Below are positions 40,940-48,329 of a DNA stretch of 64,000 nt, one piece after another. Position numbers and translations under genes: made by a program. Source of the stretch: Pseudotabrizicola sp051200875 (lineage in GTDB: Bacteria > Pseudomonadota > Alphaproteobacteria > Rhodobacterales > Rhodobacteraceae); the NCBI RefSeq assembly GCF_051200875.1, contig NZ_CP195191.1, positions 620,001 through 684,000 of the forward strand, given 5' to 3'. Every line of letters begins with the position of its first letter. The first letter of the stretch is position 1. The notes beneath the pieces are model-generated. The model worked only from the letters and a program-made list of their open reading frames with translations, made no database searches and was not told where the DNA came from.

Positions 40940-41509
40940 TTATTCTTCGGAAGCAGCGCCGCCGATGTCGTCGAAGAGTTCGGCGATTTCGAAGTCAGCA
41001 GCGGCTTCGGCTTCAGCGGCCAGTTCCTGGATCGACTTGCCCGATGCCTGCAGCTCTGCTTCTTCGGCCGAACGAGCAACGTTCAGCTTGATGCGAGCGG
41101 TGACTTCGGGGTGCAGCACGACCGAAACCTCGTGGATGCCGAGGTCTTTGATCGGCTTGTCGAGCACAACCTGGTTGCGGCCAACGGTGAAGCCAGCAGC
41201 GGTCGCAGCGTCAGCGGCGTCACGGGTGGTGACCGAACCGTAAAGGGCGCCGGCGTCCGATGCCGAGCGGATGATCACGAAGGACTGACCGTCCAGCTTG
41301 TCCGCCACAACCTGAGCTTCCTTTTTGGTTTCCAGGTTCTGAGCTTCGAGCTGTGCCTTGCGGGCTTCGAAACCTTTGATGTTGGTTTCGTTGGCGCGGA
41401 GCGCCTTGCCCTGCGGCAGCAGGAAGTTACGGGCATAGCCGTCCTTGACGGAAACGACTTCACCCATCTGGCCAAGCTTGGCCACGCGTTCCAGAAGGAT
41501 CACTTGCAT
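40940..41509 (-). CDS. rplI: 50S ribosomal protein L9
   Basis: 189 aa, about 40 longer than E. coli L9. The rRNA-binding N-domain starts MQVILLERVAKLGQMGEVVS and includes KDGYARNFLLPQGKA, and the long connecting helix and C-domain follow. The extra acidic, Ala/Glu-rich tail (EAEAAADFEIAELFDD) is typical of alphaproteobacterial L9. Last gene of rpsF-rpsR-rplI. Confidence 0.97.
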   Translation of the reverse strand: MQVILLERVAKLGQMGEVVSVKDGYARNFLLPQGKALRANETNIKGFEARKAQLEAQNLETKKEAQVVADKLDGQSFVIIRSASDAGALYGSVTTRDAADAATAAGFTVGRNQVVLDKPIKDLGIHEVSVVLHPEVTARIKLNVARSAEEAELQASGKSIQELAAEAEAAADFEIAELFDDIGGAASEE

Positions 41510-41521
41510 GTTCTGTGCTCC

Positions 41522-41749
41522 TTATTTCACGGCATAGGGCAGCAGGGCGAGGAAGCGGGCGCGCTTGATGGCCTGAGCCAGTTCACGCTGCTTCTTTGCC
41601 GAGACGGCGGTGATGCGGGACGGGACGATCTTGCCGCGCTCAGAGATGTAGCGCTGCAGCAGACGGGTGTCCTTGTAGTCGATTGCCGGAGCATTTTCGC
41701 CCGAGAAGGGGCAAACCTTGCGGCGGCGGAAGAATGGTTTGTTCGCCAT
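41522..41749 (-). CDS. rpsR: 30S ribosomal protein S18
   Basis: 75 aa. MANKPFFRRRKVCPFSGENA and IDYKDTRLLQRYISERGKI are the family core; RQRELAQAIKRARFLALLPY-type C-terminus binds 16S rRNA. S18 pairs with S6 in the small subunit. It sits between rpsF (29 bases) and rplI (12 bases). Confidence 0.97.
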   Translation of the reverse strand: MANKPFFRRRKVCPFSGENAPAIDYKDTRLLQRYISERGKIVPSRITAVSAKKQRELAQAIKRARFLALLPYAVK

Positions 41750-41778
41750 TTTATGGGTTCCTTTCCTTCAGGCCGAAA

Positions 41779-42213
41779 TCAACGACGCGGAGCGCGCTCG
41801 GGGCGCGGACCACGATCACCGAAGCCGCCGCGATCACCACGGTCGCCGCGATCGCCACGGTCGCCGCGCTCTTCGCGGTCGCCACGGTCATCACGCTTCG
41901 ACATCTGGGCCGACGGGCCTTCGGCATGCTTGTCGACCTTGATGGTCAGGACGCGCATGACGTCATCGTGCAGACGCATCAGGCGTTCCATTTCCTGAAC
42001 GGCAGCGGCAGGCGCGTCCGAACGCAGGAAGGCATAGTGGCCCTTGCGGTTCTTGTTGATCTTGTAGGCCATCGTCTTGACGCCCCAGTATTCCGACTCG
42101 ACGACTTTGCCGCCGTTGTCAGCCAGAACGGTGCTGAAGTGTTCGACAAGGCCTTCGGCCTGCGCGTTGGAAAGATCCTGACGCGAAATAAAGACATGCT
42201 CGTACAGCGGCAT
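41779..42213 (-). CDS. rpsF: 30S ribosomal protein S6
   Basis: 144 aa. The S6 fold is clear from MPLYEHVFISRQDLSNAQAE and LMRLHDDVMRVLTIKVDK. The last 40 residues are a highly charged Arg/Asp/Gly tail with repeated GDR units (RGDRGDRGDRGDRGG), absent from E. coli S6. In E. coli the S6 tail is glutamylated by RimK; here it is basic. The DNA repeats in this tail are codons, not a CRISPR. First gene of rpsF-rpsR-rplI, GGAACGC before the ATG. Confidence 0.96.
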   Translation of the reverse strand: MPLYEHVFISRQDLSNAQAEGLVEHFSTVLADNGGKVVESEYWGVKTMAYKINKNRKGHYAFLRSDAPAAAVQEMERLMRLHDDVMRVLTIKVDKHAEGPSAQMSKRDDRGDREERGDRGDRGDRGDRGGFGDRGPRPERAPRR

Positions 42214-42384
42214 GTGCGTTCCTTTTCGTCTCGGGCGGCTTCAACGACCGGGCCAATCTTTCCGCGGCCCAAAGTCACGAGAGGCATCGCCGGTTCAAGT
42301 GAAGATGCGGAAAGATGGGGCCTTATACAGGCTTTTTGCAGCGTTACAAGGGCAAAGACCCCGCGAGACTGTGATGTGCAGATG

Positions 42385-42401
42385 CGAACAGAACTTGTTC
42401 G
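42385..42401. promoter_or_regulatory. Palindrome upstream of yceI-family gene
   Basis: CGAACA-GAACT-TGTTCG is a perfect 6-5-6 inverted repeat about 90 bases before the yceI gene start, within the 278-bp gap to rpsF. No other feature is evident in the gap. It may be an operator for either divergent gene. Confidence 0.35.
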
Positions 42402-42491
42402 GATCTAGCGAATTGAGCGCACAATCAAGCACATGCAGTTTGTCCAAGTGCAGCATGGCCATGGGGGTCATGTCAATGAGAGAGATGTACC

Positions 42492-43067
42492 ATGACCCGT
42501 TTTGCCGCCCTGTCGCTGGCGACTGCCCTGTTTGCCGCCCCGGCTTTTGCCGAAGCCGAGAAATATGTTCTCGATTCCAGCCATAGCCAGATAGTGTTTT
42601 CCTACAACCACCTTGGATACTCGACCAGCTGGGGCATGTTCTCGGGCTTTGCTGGCGAGATTCAATTCGATCAGGCCGATCCGGCCGCTTCGTCGGTGAC
42701 GGTTTCTTTCCCGGTCAAATCCATGCTGACCGGCTGGGAAGAGCGCTTCACCCATTTCATGTCGCCCGACTTCTTTGATGCTTCTGACGACGAGATGGTG
42801 AGCTTTGCCTCGACCGCGATCGAAGTCACCGGCGAAAAGACGGCCAAGATTACCGGCGACCTGACCCTGAACGGCGTGACCAAATCGGTTGTTCTGGATG
42901 CCGTGCTGAACCAAGTGGGCGATCACCCGATGGCAAATCAGCCTTGGGCTGGCTTCTCGGCCACAACCACGCTGGTGCGCTCGGAATACAATCTGGGCAT
43001 GTTCGCCCCCTACGTCTCGGACGAAGTTCAGGTCCAGATTTCGGTTGAGGCGATGAAAGCCGAATGA
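42492..43067 (+). CDS. YceI family periplasmic protein
   Basis: 191 aa. The signal peptide MTRFAALSLATALFAAPAFA ends near residue 20. The mature part starts KYVLDSSHSQIVFSYNHLGY, the YceI lipocalin-like opening, with DLTLNGVTKSVVLD and FSATTTLVRSEYNLG also typical. YceI proteins bind polyisoprenoids in a beta barrel. A second YceI domain is encoded in the convergent next gene, fused to a cytochrome b561, so the two may act on the same quinone-like lipid. Confidence 0.9.
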   Translation: MTRFAALSLATALFAAPAFAEAEKYVLDSSHSQIVFSYNHLGYSTSWGMFSGFAGEIQFDQADPAASSVTVSFPVKSMLTGWEERFTHFMSPDFFDASDDEMVSFASTAIEVTGEKTAKITGDLTLNGVTKSVVLDAVLNQVGDHPMANQPWAGFSATTTLVRSEYNLGMFAPYVSDEVQVQISVEAMKAE

Positions 43068-43097
43068 TCTGACACCTGTTCCCTGTCAGACATGGAA

Positions 43098-43130
43098 AAG
43101 GCCGCCAGAGTGATCCGGCGGCCTTCTTCC
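43098..43130. terminator. Terminator between the two YceI genes
   Basis: AAGGCCGCC pairs with GGCGGCCTT around a 10-base loop, with T/C-rich DNA on the right. It lies between the convergent yceI and cytochrome b561-YceI genes and could serve both. Confidence 0.65.
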
Positions 43131-43143
43131 TGTGTGTCTTTGC

Positions 43144-44349
43144 TTAGTTGCTACGGGTGGCAGTCAGATTGACATCGACGACAACCGCAAACCCAACATT
43201 CGATTCGTCGGCATAGGCTTTGCCCATCTCGAACGCCCGACGATCCAGCGTGACCTGACCCGACATGGTGGCTGTGTTGCCCTCAACTGTCAGCGTAAAC
43301 GGCAGGTCAACCGGTTGCTCTATACCGCGCAAGGTCAGCGTGCCCTTGGCAATATAATCTCCGCCCTCGGGCAGAATCTCGGCAGAGAAAATGGCCTGCG
43401 GAAAGGATGTGACATTGAAGAAATCGTTGCCCTTGGCCTGATCGGTCACGGAACCCAAGGTGAGGGAGCCGGTGTCGATCTGCACAGTGACTTGACCGTT
43501 CCGCCCGTCGACCGGGGTTTCATCAAAGCTGATTTCGGCCGACCAGTTGCCAAAGCTGCCATTCACAGTCTGGCCCATTTGTTTGACGGCGAACGCCAGT
43601 GAACCGTCTGTCACCTGCCAGTTTCCGGCGGTGGACTGTTCTGCCGGTTGCGTCAGCGGTGCGGCAGCGATTTCGTCCGTTCTGGGAGCCGTCGCCACGA
43701 CGGCAGCAGCGGCACCCGCATAAAGAACAAGGGCAAGGATCGCCGAAAGGAAGGTGGGCGTCGTCAGGACGGGGTGATGGGGGGCCCGTTCACCACGCGT
43801 CATCCGGCGCAAGGTCGCGTCTTTGTCAATCACATGGTGTTTCAGAGCGCCCGCAACATGCAGGATGATCGACACAGCAAGAAGTTTTGTGAAAAGCCAA
43901 TGCATAGCCGCGGCGGCCTCTCCCAAGGCTTCGGATTTGGGGACCAGAGGAAGGTCTTGCCCGAAGGGCCAGAGGATCGGCGCAAAGCCTGTGACCGCGG
44001 CATGGTGGATCCAGCCAGACAAGGGCACGATCAGCATCGACAGATAAAGAAGCCAGTGCACAAGATGGGCGACGAACATCTCGGCCTTGCGGTCTGGATG
44101 CAGAGGGGCAGGGCGTTCCCCCGTCACCGCCCAAAGAATGCGGCCAAGGGCAAGGAAGAAGGCCGCAATGCCAAGGGTCTTGTGAACCGAAAAGACCTGT
44201 GCCTTCCAGCTGAGTGCCTCGGACGTGTCGAAAGGCAGGCTGTTGGCATAAAGGCCCAAGGGAATGGCGGTCAGGATCAAAAGCGCGGTCAGCCAATGAA
44301 ACAGGCGTGCGACCCAGCCGAAATGTTGCGGGCTGTTACGGGCGGTCAT
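43144..44349 (-). CDS. Cytochrome b561 fused to YceI domain
   Basis: 401 aa from the ATG at 44347-44349 (CCGGAG upstream). The N-terminal about 180 residues are a four-helix membrane cytochrome b561 with haem-ligand histidines in RLFHWLTALL, VHKTLGIAAF, HLVHWLLY and HVAGALKHHV. A fifth hydrophobic segment and a linker lead to a YceI domain from about residue 240 (GNWQVTDGSLAFAVKQMGQT to the end). The fusion implies electron transfer between membrane quinol and a lipid bound by the periplasmic barrel. Convergent with a separate yceI gene. Confidence 0.9.
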   Translation of the reverse strand: MTARNSPQHFGWVARLFHWLTALLILTAIPLGLYANSLPFDTSEALSWKAQVFSVHKTLGIAAFFLALGRILWAVTGERPAPLHPDRKAEMFVAHLVHWLLYLSMLIVPLSGWIHHAAVTGFAPILWPFGQDLPLVPKSEALGEAAAAMHWLFTKLLAVSIILHVAGALKHHVIDKDATLRRMTRGERAPHHPVLTTPTFLSAILALVLYAGAAAAVVATAPRTDEIAAAPLTQPAEQSTAGNWQVTDGSLAFAVKQMGQTVNGSFGNWSAEISFDETPVDGRNGQVTVQIDTGSLTLGSVTDQAKGNDFFNVTSFPQAIFSAEILPEGGDYIAKGTLTLRGIEQPVDLPFTLTVEGNTATMSGQVTLDRRAFEMGKAYADESNVGFAVVVDVNLTATRSN

Positions 44350-44556
44350 CGAAAACTCCGGTAAAACGAGGATATGCAATAAAGGTATCAGGCGGGCCCT
44401 GCCAATGCATGATGCGTGGGCGCACAGGGGCTGTGCAAGGCCGGGCGAAAGGTAAGCCGCTTGGCAACAAGGAAAATGGCAGCAGTTGTGGTCAAAGATT
44501 GCACTGACCGCCCCTGCGGGGTATGCCGAAAGCGACAAGAAGAATGGGAGAGGGTC

Positions 44557-45486
44557 ATGAGCCGCGCATTCGTATTTCCCGGGCAGGGTGCCCAGACCAT
44601 CGGCATGGGCCGCGCCTTGGCCGAAGCCTATCCGACCGCCAAAGCGGTGTTTGATGAAGTGGATGAGGCTTTGGGCGAAAAGCTCTCGTCGCTGATTTGG
44701 GAAGGCGATATCGCTGAACTGACGTTGACCCAAAATGCCCAGCCTGCGCTGATGGCGACTTCGATTGCCGCCCTTCGGGCATTGGAGGCGGAAGGGCTTG
44801 GGATGGAGCTGTGCGATTTCGTGGCGGGCCATTCGCTGGGCGAATATTCGGCGCTCTGCGCGGCGGGTGCGCTGACCGTTTCTGACACCGCACGGCTTTT
44901 GCGGATTAGGGGACAGGCCATGCAAGAGGCGGTGCCGGTTGGCGTGGGCGCAATGGCCGCGATTCTGGGTCTGGATTTTGAAAGCGTCGCCGCCTTGGCC
45001 GCTGAAGCCGCAGGCGATGAGGTTTGTCAGGCGGCCAATGACAACGATCCGGCGCAAGTGGTGATTTCAGGCCATAAGGATGCGGTTGAACGGGCGATGG
45101 CACTGGCTAAGGAAAAAGGGGCCAAACGTGCGCTTCCGCTGCCAGTCTCGGCACCGTTCCACTGCGCCCTGATGCAGCCCGCTGCGGCGGTGATGGCCGA
45201 AGCCTTAGCCGCGGTGGTGATTTCCAAACCGGTTTGCCCAGTGGTGGTGAACGTACGCGCCGAAGCGGTAGAAGAACCTGACAGGTTCCGCGATCTCTTG
45301 ATTGCGCAGGTCACCGGTTCGGTCCGCTGGCGCGAAAGCGTGCAGTGGATGGAGCGTGCGGGCGTCACCGAATACTGGGAAATCGGTGCGGGCAAGGCGT
45401 TGTCGGGCATGATCAAACGGATCGCCTCGGGCGCGGAGACCAAGGCTGTTGGCGCGCCTGCAGATATTGCAGCGCTGAAAGGCTGA
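44557..45486 (+). CDS. fabD: Malonyl-CoA ACP transacylase
   Basis: 309 aa from the ATG at 44557, with GGGAGAGGG upstream. FabD loads malonate on ACP. It begins MSRAFVFPGQGAQTIGMGRA; the nucleophile is in GHSLGEYSAL (Ser near 92) and the catalytic His in VSAPFHCALM. It heads the fabD-fabG-acpP run. Confidence 0.96.
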   Translation: MSRAFVFPGQGAQTIGMGRALAEAYPTAKAVFDEVDEALGEKLSSLIWEGDIAELTLTQNAQPALMATSIAALRALEAEGLGMELCDFVAGHSLGEYSALCAAGALTVSDTARLLRIRGQAMQEAVPVGVGAMAAILGLDFESVAALAAEAAGDEVCQAANDNDPAQVVISGHKDAVERAMALAKEKGAKRALPLPVSAPFHCALMQPAAAVMAEALAAVVISKPVCPVVVNVRAEAVEEPDRFRDLLIAQVTGSVRWRESVQWMERAGVTEYWEIGAGKALSGMIKRIASGAETKAVGAPADIAALKG

Positions 45487-45496
45487 CCGGGCAGGG

Positions 45497-45573
45497 AGGC
45501 TGTCTGCCCCCCTTAAGGCTTTCGGCGGGGCCGAAAGCCTTCCCCCCGAGGATATTTAAAGACAGAAAATGCG
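45497..45573 (+). repeat. Dispersed hairpin element, copy C
   Basis: A GGCAGGGAGG/CCCCCC-type hairpin and AGGCTTTCGG/CCGAAAGCCT lead to CCGAGGATATTTAAAGACAG and AAAATG. It lies in the 114-bp fabD-fabG gap, sense to both genes, and so could attenuate or process their shared transcript. Confidence 0.75.
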
Positions 45574-45600
45574 GGCCGTGCCCGAAAATGGGAGTGAACG

Positions 45601-46338
45601 ATGTTTGATCTGACAGGCAAGACGGCGCTGGTGACCGGGGCATCCGGCGGGATCGGAGCAGAAATTGCACGGGCCTTGCATGCCGCGGGGGCGGCAGTCG
45701 GATTGTCGGGCACACGCGTCGAGCCCTTGGAGGCTTTGGCTGCGGAGCTTGGCGCGCGCGCGCATGTCTTGCCCTGCAACCTGTCGAATCCGGAAGAGGT
45801 TGAAGGTCTGGTCAAGCGCGCCGTCGAGGCAATGGGTTCGGTCGACGTTCTGGTCAACAATGCCGGCATCACCCGCGATGGATTGGTGATGCGGATGTCG
45901 GATGCCGATTGGCAATCTGTGATCGATGTCAACCTGACGGCCACCTTCCGGCTGTGCCGCGCCGCCATTCGCGGCATGATGAAAGCGCGTTGGGGCCGGA
46001 TCGTGAATATTTCCTCGGTGGTCGGAACCACCGGGAATGGCGGGCAGGTAAACTATGCGGCCTCGAAAGCGGGCATGGTCGGCATGTCGAAATCGCTGGC
46101 CGCCGAAGTGGCAAGCCGCGGAATCACCGTCAATTGCGTGGCGCCCGGCTTTATCACCACGGCTATGACCGACAAATTGAATGACGAGCAGAAGTCGAAA
46201 ATCCTGACGCAGGTTCCGGCAGGCCGGATGGGCGATGCAAATGAGATCGCTGCGGCGGTGCTTTATCTGGCCAGCCCAGAGGCGGGTTACGTCACCGGAG
46301 CCACGCTGCATGTCAACGGCGGTATGGCGATGATCTGA
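45601..46338 (+). CDS. fabG: 3-oxoacyl-ACP reductase FabG
   Basis: 245 aa SDR. TGASGGIGAEIA is the NADP site, NNAGITRDGLVMRM and the catalytic Ser plus YAASKAGMVG (Tyr-x-x-x-Lys intact) are present, as is the VTGATLHVNGGMAM end. Reduces 3-oxoacyl-ACP in the fatty acid cycle. Followed by acpP. Confidence 0.96.
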   Translation: MFDLTGKTALVTGASGGIGAEIARALHAAGAAVGLSGTRVEPLEALAAELGARAHVLPCNLSNPEEVEGLVKRAVEAMGSVDVLVNNAGITRDGLVMRMSDADWQSVIDVNLTATFRLCRAAIRGMMKARWGRIVNISSVVGTTGNGGQVNYAASKAGMVGMSKSLAAEVASRGITVNCVAPGFITTAMTDKLNDEQKSKILTQVPAGRMGDANEIAAAVLYLASPEAGYVTGATLHVNGGMAMI

Positions 46339-46513
46339 GCCAAGACGCGCCGTCGCGGAAAGCGTTTGCCATGTGCGATAACGCTTGCTATAGGCGCGCA
46401 AGAAATCACCGGATATAAACGGTGTCGTCGCGATTTCGCGGCGGGAATCGCCTCGGTTCCGGGGCACTCAAATAAGGCCGGGAACTGGCCCGCAACGTGA
46501 AAGAGGAAGTGAC

Positions 46514-46747
46514 ATGAGCGACATCGCAGACCGCGTGAAGAAGATCGTCGTCGAGCATCTGGGCGTCGAAGAGGACAAGGTGACTGAAACCGCCTCGTTC
46601 ATTGACGATCTGGGCGCTGACTCGCTCGACACCGTCGAACTGGTTATGGCTTTCGAAGAAGAATTCGGCATCGAGATTCCGGATGACGCCGCTGAAACCA
46701 TCCAGACCTTTGGCGATGCAGTGAAGTTCATCACCGAAGCTGCCTGA
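46514..46747 (+). CDS. acpP: Acyl carrier protein
   Basis: 77 aa, strongly acidic. The phosphopantetheine Ser lies in DDLGADSLDTVELVMAFE. It carries growing acyl chains for fatty acid synthesis. GAGGAAGTGAC precedes the ATG. A terminator follows and the next gene is ssb on the other strand, so fabF, the usual next gene, is not here. Confidence 0.97.
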   Translation: MSDIADRVKKIVVEHLGVEEDKVTETASFIDDLGADSLDTVELVMAFEEEFGIEIPDDAAETIQTFGDAVKFITEAA

Positions 46748-46770
46748 GTTTTCTTTCCTTCGGGAAGGCA

Positions 46771-46799
46771 AAGAGCGCCCCATACGGGCGCTCTTTTTG
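46771..46799 (+). terminator. acpP terminator
   Basis: AAGAGCGCCC pairs with GGGCGCTCTT around CATAC, followed by TTTTG. It ends the fabD-fabG-acpP transcript. Confidence 0.85.
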
Positions 46800-46893
46800 T
46801 TTGCGGGAACGCCCGGGGTATAGGCTTTCAGCCGTCCAATGCGACGTGCCAGTAAGCAAAAGAAAATCCCCGGCGCGGGGCCGGGGATCTGCA

Positions 46894-47436
46894 TCAGAAC
46901 GGAATTTCGTCGTCAAGGTCAGGACGGCCACCTCCGCCCGAAGGCCCGCGGTCGCCACCGCGACCCCCGCCACCCGAGCTGCCACCGCCGTAGCCGCCAC
47001 CACCGCCGCTGCCCGAGCCATAATCATCATAGCCGCCACGGTCATCATAGCCACCGCCGCCGCCACCCGAAGCACCTCCATCGCCACGGCCACCCAGAAG
47101 GGTCATATTGCCGGCATAGGGGCGCAAAACGACCTCGGTCGTGTAGCGGTCCTGTCCCGACTGGTCTTGCCATTTGCGGGTTTCAAGCTGGCCCTCGATA
47201 TAGACCGTGCTGCCTTTACGCAGATACTGCTCGGCGATCTTGGCCAGCGGTTCGTTGAAAATGGCGACCGAATGCCATTCGGTACGTTCTTTCTTTTCGC
47301 CGGTGTTCCGGTCGCGCCATGTTTCCGAGGTTGCAATCCGAAGGTTTACCACTTTGCCGCCGTTCTGAAAGCTGCGCACCTCGGGGTCGCGGCCCAGATT
47401 GCCGATAAGGATGACCTTGTTTACGGATCCTGCCAT
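46894..47436 (-). CDS. ssb: Single-stranded DNA-binding protein
   Basis: 180 aa from the ATG at 47434-47436 (AGGGAG upstream). The OB fold runs from MAGSVNKVILIGNLGRDPEV to about 110. A Gly-rich disordered linker with GGGGYGGG-type runs leads to the acidic tip DLDDEIPF that binds partner enzymes. It protects ssDNA in replication and repair. No clear SOS box was found upstream by eye. Confidence 0.96.
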   Translation of the reverse strand: MAGSVNKVILIGNLGRDPEVRSFQNGGKVVNLRIATSETWRDRNTGEKKERTEWHSVAIFNEPLAKIAEQYLRKGSTVYIEGQLETRKWQDQSGQDRYTTEVVLRPYAGNMTLLGGRGDGGASGGGGGGYDDRGGYDDYGSGSGGGGGYGGGSSGGGGRGGDRGPSGGGGRPDLDDEIPF

Positions 47437-47649
47437 GTCGTACTCCCTGAACTGGCTTTCGGCACATTGGCCGGTCTTGGTTAACAAAGGCTATACCGCC
47501 GCAAGTGGGGGCCTGCAACCACGGGGATTGCGCAAGGGGCGGGCGGAAATTCGCCGAAACGGCGAAGCCGCGTGCTCAAGAGGCTGGGGCACTGGAATCC
47601 CCTGATGTTTTCAGTATAGTAGCGCCGATTGATGAGACGGGACGATTGC

Positions 47650-48264
47650 ATGAAGCTCTGGTCTGTACTGCTTTGCTCTGCCCTTGCTTTTGGCGGAATT
47701 TCGGGAATGCCGCAGGCCGGAAAGGCCGAAGGTATCAACTTTTCCGGCTCGACAAAGAACCGGGCGCATTTGTTCAAATCGCAGACGCGTTTGCTGGATG
47801 GCCGCTTGGCCAAACAATACGAATCCTCGGTGCGGCTGACGCCAAAGGGCAAGGCCGCTGCGACAACTGATGCCAGTGTCATCCCGCGGTTCTCGGGCAA
47901 GTATAAGGGCGAATATCTGGCCCATGCCAAGGCCGTTGCGCAAAAGCATGGCATTCCCGAAGATCTGTTCTTGCGGCTGGTTCAGCAGGAATCCGGTTGG
48001 AACCCTGGCGCGGTCAGCAGCAAGGGCGCGACCGGACTGGCGCAATTAATGCCCGCCACGGCGCGCAAGCTGGGGGTGGATATCAATGATCCGAAGCAGA
48101 ACCTTGAAGGCGGGGCGCGTTATCTGAAGATGATGTACGCCAAATTCGGAAGCTGGCGTCTGGCGCTTGCCGCTTATAACGCCGGGCCGGGCGCGGTGGA
48201 AAAGCACAATGGCATTCCGCCCTATGCCGAGACGAAGAATTATGTGAAGGCGATTCTGGGCTAA
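47650..48264 (+). CDS. Lytic transglycosylase (SLT domain)
   Basis: 204 aa from the ATG at 47650. A signal peptide (MKLWSVLLCSALAFGGISGM) is followed by a spacer and a C-terminal SLT/goose-lysozyme-like domain from about 95: FLRLVQQESGWNPGAVSSKG with the catalytic Glu, GLAQLMPATA and LAAYNAGPGAV. It cleaves peptidoglycan glycan strands in the periplasm. Downstream terminator separates it from the convergent ABC operon. Confidence 0.92.
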   Translation: MKLWSVLLCSALAFGGISGMPQAGKAEGINFSGSTKNRAHLFKSQTRLLDGRLAKQYESSVRLTPKGKAAATTDASVIPRFSGKYKGEYLAHAKAVAQKHGIPEDLFLRLVQQESGWNPGAVSSKGATGLAQLMPATARKLGVDINDPKQNLEGGARYLKMMYAKFGSWRLALAAYNAGPGAVEKHNGIPPYAETKNYVKAILG

Positions 48265-48282
48265 TCTACTTGGCCCATGCCA

Positions 48283-48317
48283 GCAAAAGGCCCGCCCCAA
48301 AAGGGCGGGCCTTTTGC
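48283..48317. terminator. Terminator between transglycosylase and ABC operon
   Basis: GCAAAAGGCCCGCCC and GGGCGGGCCTTTTGC form a 15-bp stem with a five-base loop between convergent genes; the A and T runs allow function in both directions. Confidence 0.85.
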
Positions 48318-48329
48318 TTGGTGACAGGC

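Noticed and set aside
41800..41890. Tandem short DNA repeats that could be mistaken for a CRISPR or satellite
   Set aside because: They encode the GDR repeats of the S6 tail in frame; spacing is 6-9 bases with no spacers.
42385..42401. LexA/SOS box upstream of yceI
   Set aside because: The site contains GAAC and GTTC, but not the GTTC-N7-GTTC arrangement of alphaproteobacterial LexA boxes; kept only as an unassigned palindrome.
46930..47090. Low-complexity GGC/CCG-rich DNA
   Set aside because: It is the Gly-rich linker of SSB, in frame with an intact acidic tip.
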